This document shows, one piece after another, positions 61,009-64,000 of a stretch of DNA of 64,000 bases. A program made the position numbers and the translations under genes. Below the pieces are notes generated by a model that saw only the letters and a program-made list of their open reading frames with translations, ran no database searches and had not been told where the DNA came from. The first letter of the stretch is position 1. Each line of letters opens with the position of its first letter. Source of the DNA: Bacillota bacterium (GTDB lineage Bacteria; Bacillota; Clostridia; Christensenellales; JAEXRW01); contig JAEXRW010000025.1 of the NCBI GenBank assembly GCA_023454175.1, forward strand, positions 434,001 to 498,000. Direction: 5' to 3'.

Positions 61009-63958
61009 TTCCAAGGCCTCCCATTATGTTATTTACTTCGAATTTCGATATGGCGGATTCGATTTCCCCGAGGGTCTTGTTTTGATCCTTCAGGTGCATT
61101 ATGCCGATCGCATACATTCTTTGAGCAGTCAGGATCAACCGCTTTTGGATTTCATTTATGCCAAAGGCATTCTCCTGGACTTTGGATCGGGGCCTGCTTT
61201 GGGCTCCCATGCTTTCGATGTCACGGATGCCCAATCTGATCCAATGCTTTTTGCGATCCTCGATTTTTTGCGCCAGGGCTATGCATTCGCTGATTGCAGG
61301 GGACAGCATTTTGAAGTATGGCGAACTTTTATACTTGTTTTTTAGTTCGATCTTCTGGGCGTTGATCAAATCGTTCATGTTTGCCAGCTTTATTGTTTCA
61401 TCCTTGTTTTCCTCCCAGTTCGGCTGGGATACGAGTGAATGCAGCATGGCTTTGTAGGATTCCTCATCCTTTCTGATCTTTACATCCTTTTCATTCACCG
61501 TTCGGATATGGTCGATGATTTTATCGGCCTTTTCCGAAAGCCTTTTATATTCCTGGCTGAAACGCGTGCTTTCGATGATGAAGCTCTTCGCGCAATCGTT
61601 CCTGTACGTTTCCCTGCCCGAAAGCATCTCTTTCAGTTCGCTGTCGGTTTTTGGGGTGGTCATTATATCCCTTTCCTTTTTGTCTTCTATTTCACCACAC
61701 CATTCATGAATACGGATCTTGAATGGCCGCATCAGCCCTTCATAGCTGATCAAAGCCTCGCCGGTTCCAAATGTCACCATCTCTTCCATCTGCATTCCGC
61801 TGGCCGCCATGGTGCTGCATAGCAAACTGCGGTCGTCCGAGGAGGTGATCTTATGCCCTATCTTCAGGCCGGTATTCTTGATGACCTCCGGGGCCATGAC
61901 GGTGGGCAGCTGATCGGCTATGACGATCCCTTCCTTCAGTGCCCGTACTTCCGCCAGCATTTTAACGATGAAGGAAGTAGCCGCCTGCTTCGGGTTTGCT
62001 TCGTTTCCGTATACTTCCTCGGATTCAGGGCCGATCAGGTTATGCGCTTCCTCAATGAATATGATATGCCGCGCATAGCCTTTGTCATGGTGCGGGCGGA
62101 CCTTCAGGGATTCCCGGATCAACGCGCACAGGATCAGCGTCAGGAAGTTGGCCGGGCCCGCACCCATTGATTCCAGTTCTATGACCGCCGATATTTTGAG
62201 CCAGTCCTCGGGCGCTACCGTGGAGAAGGGCACGTCGAAAACGTCGCCCATTTCACGCCTGAGCAGGCTGCCGATCCTCACTTTCAACGCGGATTCCAGG
62301 TTGCCCCGGATCTCATCGCTGTAGGTTGTTGTTTTGAGTTCCTCCTCGAGGCGTCTGTATAGCATGGACATGGTTGGGAACTTGAGTGTGGTCTCATCCG
62401 TATAGACCATCTCGGGGGACCATCCCGTTTGCCGGTACACCGCTTCTATGGCGGTATCCAACAGAAATGGCATCGGATTGTCCAGGGGAAACGCCCCTTC
62501 AAAAACTCCAACGAGCCGCCGGATATGTTCTGCCACCATCAGCCCTTTGGGGAATTCGAAGGGGTTTATGTGCAACGGGAAAGACATGTCGGCATTGGGC
62601 GCAAAAATGTGTACGGCTTCCATGCCTTTCTGGTTTGCCAGTGCCCTGTATTCCTGCTTGGCCGGTTCCAGTACCAGGAATGGTATTTGGTACGTTTTCC
62701 AGAGCGTCGAAATAATATGCCTCATGGTATGGGTTTTCCCCGAGCCCGGTACACCTGAGATGAAAGCATGTTTTTCCAAGTTCTTTAGGGGGAAGTATAC
62801 TTCGTAACCGTTTTCATCTGTACCAAGCAATAATTCTTTATCCACTGTTTTTGGCGCTGTTTCTTTCCTCTTTTCGATGACCTCCCCATCGTAAAGGGCA
62901 GGAAACCGGAAAAACGGTGCCGCTTCCTCAAGTGTAAAAAGGGTGGGCAGATATCTCAGCTTGAAATTCTGCGCATCCTCCTTGCATGCGATGATACCCA
63001 GCGGGCTCTTCTGCAGTATAACCCTGCTTCCTCCAACATAAAAATCAATCATCGCGTCCGAAGATTCGAGGAATGATTTAGGTGTAAACATGCAGCTTTT
63101 TGGATCACTATATGTCGCGATGCAATAGTTACCTTTTTTCAAAGCCTCCGCACCCGCGGAGTCAAGTACTACAACGCTGTCTTCCACGTCGTTTCCAAAC
63201 ACAAACACATTGGTGATGAAATGCGGGGATAAATCTACGCCTTCGAGTAAGTCCTCATAGGATCTGAGCACATTATCAGCTTCATAATCCCGCTGTCCCT
63301 CTCTCCCAGCCCTAGCAAACTGCCGCTCCCGCAGCACTGAGACTGGCTTTCGCAACGCCTCCCGAAGAGCCTCACTTCTTTCTACCGGGTATAGATCCAC
63401 GCGGTAGAGTATCGTCTTGTTCAGGGCTTCCATGAGCTTGCTCATATTGAAGAGTCTGCCCTCTTCGTTCATCTCCCATTTGGGCACAGTGTAATAGCCT
63501 TCGTCTTCCCTGGAATCGATCATCGCAGGCTTGATAAATACTTCCTTTTTAATCAATGTGCTGCATACAGAAAATTTAGGATCCTTTATGTTTCGTTCCT
63601 GAAGAAACATTTCGAATGAATATTCTTCTTTATTTTTATTCTCAAGTTTACACGTACCCTGAAAAGGAAAAAACCCGGACAGTGGAGATGATCTTACCAT
63701 CTCAGGAACATTCTTCAGTTTGTCTTCCGGGCCCCGAACCAGAAAGAGTATCTCTAGTCTATTGCCTTTTTCGCTGGTATTGTCGTAATAATACAATAGA
63801 TGAATGGACAAGCCTGACAATGCACCTTTTCGATTCCATTGTCGCAAAAAAGACAGGTGTTTTTCCAAAACACCATCAACACCTGAGCCATCCAGAAAAG
63901 AATACTTGTTTAAAGTCAAATCTGGCAAAGCCGAGATTTTATAACACAATTCTTTCAC
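61001..63958 (-). CDS. HerA-type ATPase (DUF87-like), first visible gene of the operon
   Basis: About 985 residues; GTG 63958 has AGGTG 6 bases upstream, while GTG 63967 would add three residues and overlap that site. An in-frame stop lies just upstream, so the start is inside the window. The N-terminal ~370 residues have no named domain. The ATPase domain has Walker A ISGVPGSGKTHTMRHI (405-412), LVLEPAKQEYRAL, FPLHINPFEFP, Walker B HIIFIEEAHNLIGP (634-641), EVRALKEGIVIADQLP (arginine-finger region) and GHKITSSDDRSLL, the HerA/TraG-like pattern. A helical C-terminus of ~200 residues follows. HerA-class proteins are hexameric translocases. Having it and an FtsK-like motor in one operon is unusual. 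The promoter must lie beyond the window edge. Confidence 0.88.
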   Translation of the reverse strand: MKELCYKISALPDLTLNKYSFLDGSGVDGVLEKHLSFLRQWNRKGALSGLSIHLLYYYDNTSEKGNRLEILFLVRGPEDKLKNVPEMVRSSPLSGFFPFQGTCKLENKNKEEYSFEMFLQERNIKDPKFSVCSTLIKKEVFIKPAMIDSREDEGYYTVPKWEMNEEGRLFNMSKLMEALNKTILYRVDLYPVERSEALREALRKPVSVLRERQFARAGREGQRDYEADNVLRSYEDLLEGVDLSPHFITNVFVFGNDVEDSVVVLDSAGAEALKKGNYCIATYSDPKSCMFTPKSFLESSDAMIDFYVGGSRVILQKSPLGIIACKEDAQNFKLRYLPTLFTLEEAAPFFRFPALYDGEVIEKRKETAPKTVDKELLLGTDENGYEVYFPLKNLEKHAFISGVPGSGKTHTMRHIISTLWKTYQIPFLVLEPAKQEYRALANQKGMEAVHIFAPNADMSFPLHINPFEFPKGLMVAEHIRRLVGVFEGAFPLDNPMPFLLDTAIEAVYRQTGWSPEMVYTDETTLKFPTMSMLYRRLEEELKTTTYSDEIRGNLESALKVRIGSLLRREMGDVFDVPFSTVAPEDWLKISAVIELESMGAGPANFLTLILCALIRESLKVRPHHDKGYARHIIFIEEAHNLIGPESEEVYGNEANPKQAATSFIVKMLAEVRALKEGIVIADQLPTVMAPEVIKNTGLKIGHKITSSDDRSLLCSTMAASGMQMEEMVTFGTGEALISYEGLMRPFKIRIHEWCGEIEDKKERDIMTTPKTDSELKEMLSGRETYRNDCAKSFIIESTRFSQEYKRLSEKADKIIDHIRTVNEKDVKIRKDEESYKAMLHSLVSQPNWEENKDETIKLANMNDLINAQKIELKNKYKSSPYFKMLSPAISECIALAQKIEDRKKHWIRLGIRDIESMGAQSRPRSKVQENAFGINEIQKRLILTAQRMYAIGIMHLKDQNKTLGEIESAISKFEVNNIMGGLGNG

Positions 63959-64000
63959 TTTAAACACCTATTATCATTTGTTATATTGTTGTAGCAATAA

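Overview
The window looks like a chromosomal stretch from a Bacillota (Firmicutes) bacterium, probably class Clostridia. The signs are AGGAGG-type ribosome binding sites, lipobox lipoproteins, YesM/YesN two-component pairs, an MsmK-type sugar ATPase, a BspA/InlB-type surface protein and a Gram-positive style polymorphic toxin. Base composition is moderate, with an AT-rich island around 41.4-44.6 kb. No rRNA gene, CRISPR array or complete tRNA gene was found.

Layout. (1) 1-8.0 kb: the N-terminal part of a leucine-rich-repeat surface protein, a LuxR-type regulator, and a four-gene minus-strand operon (two class III aminotransferases, a Gfo/Idh/MocA oxidoreductase, an FGGY kinase) behind a near-consensus promoter at 8012-8040. 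It probably handles an amino sugar or aminocyclitol. (2) 8.5-41.4 kb: a segment bounded by two direct copies of a tRNA-Lys 3' fragment. It holds an ABC-import/MacAB-like hybrid operon with its divergent two-component system, a second two-component pair, kdpFABC (including the 25-residue KdpF) with a kinase-less KdpD, an ADP-ribosylglycohydrolase, a primase relic, and a ten-gene aminosugar operon (import, GH3 hydrolase, PIG-L deacetylase, ROK-like kinase, SIS-type deaminase, MsmK, YesMN). An integrase relic lies next to its right-hand repeat. (3) 41.4-44.4 kb: a small AT-rich decayed segment with a lipoprotein, an unknown gene, a truncated DNA methylase and a second integrase relic, bounded by repeat copies 2 and 3. 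(4) 44.7-64 kb: one long minus-strand operon of fifteen genes that continues to the right edge.

The fourth region is the most unusual. It combines a HerA-type ATPase, an EssC/FtsK-like ATPase, a small acidic helical protein, a protein made only of a GroEL-like apical/intermediate region, a coiled-coil polymorphic toxin with a papain/C39-like tip plus a probable immunity gene, a small two-helix membrane protein, a DUF5685-like protein, a J-like/TPR/membrane protein, a zinc-ribbon protein, a radical SAM activase, a Ser/Thr kinase, a coiled-coil protein, an FHA protein and a ClpB-type AAA+ protein. I read it as a candidate secretion or conflict system that mixes type VII-like translocase and substrate logic with the kinase/FHA/Clp set familiar from type VI systems, and with chaperonin-like and J-like parts. 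I cannot tie it to a named system from sequence alone.

Three tRNA-Lys(CTT) 3'-end fragments (8532, 41332, 44371) lie in the same orientation. Each is followed, in the tRNA sense, by its own intrinsic terminator, and two have related right flanks with repeated GGTCA motifs. The simplest reading is a tandem array of elements integrated at one tRNA-Lys gene, with the fifteen-gene operon on the rightmost element. The intact tRNA and its integrase would then lie beyond the right edge.
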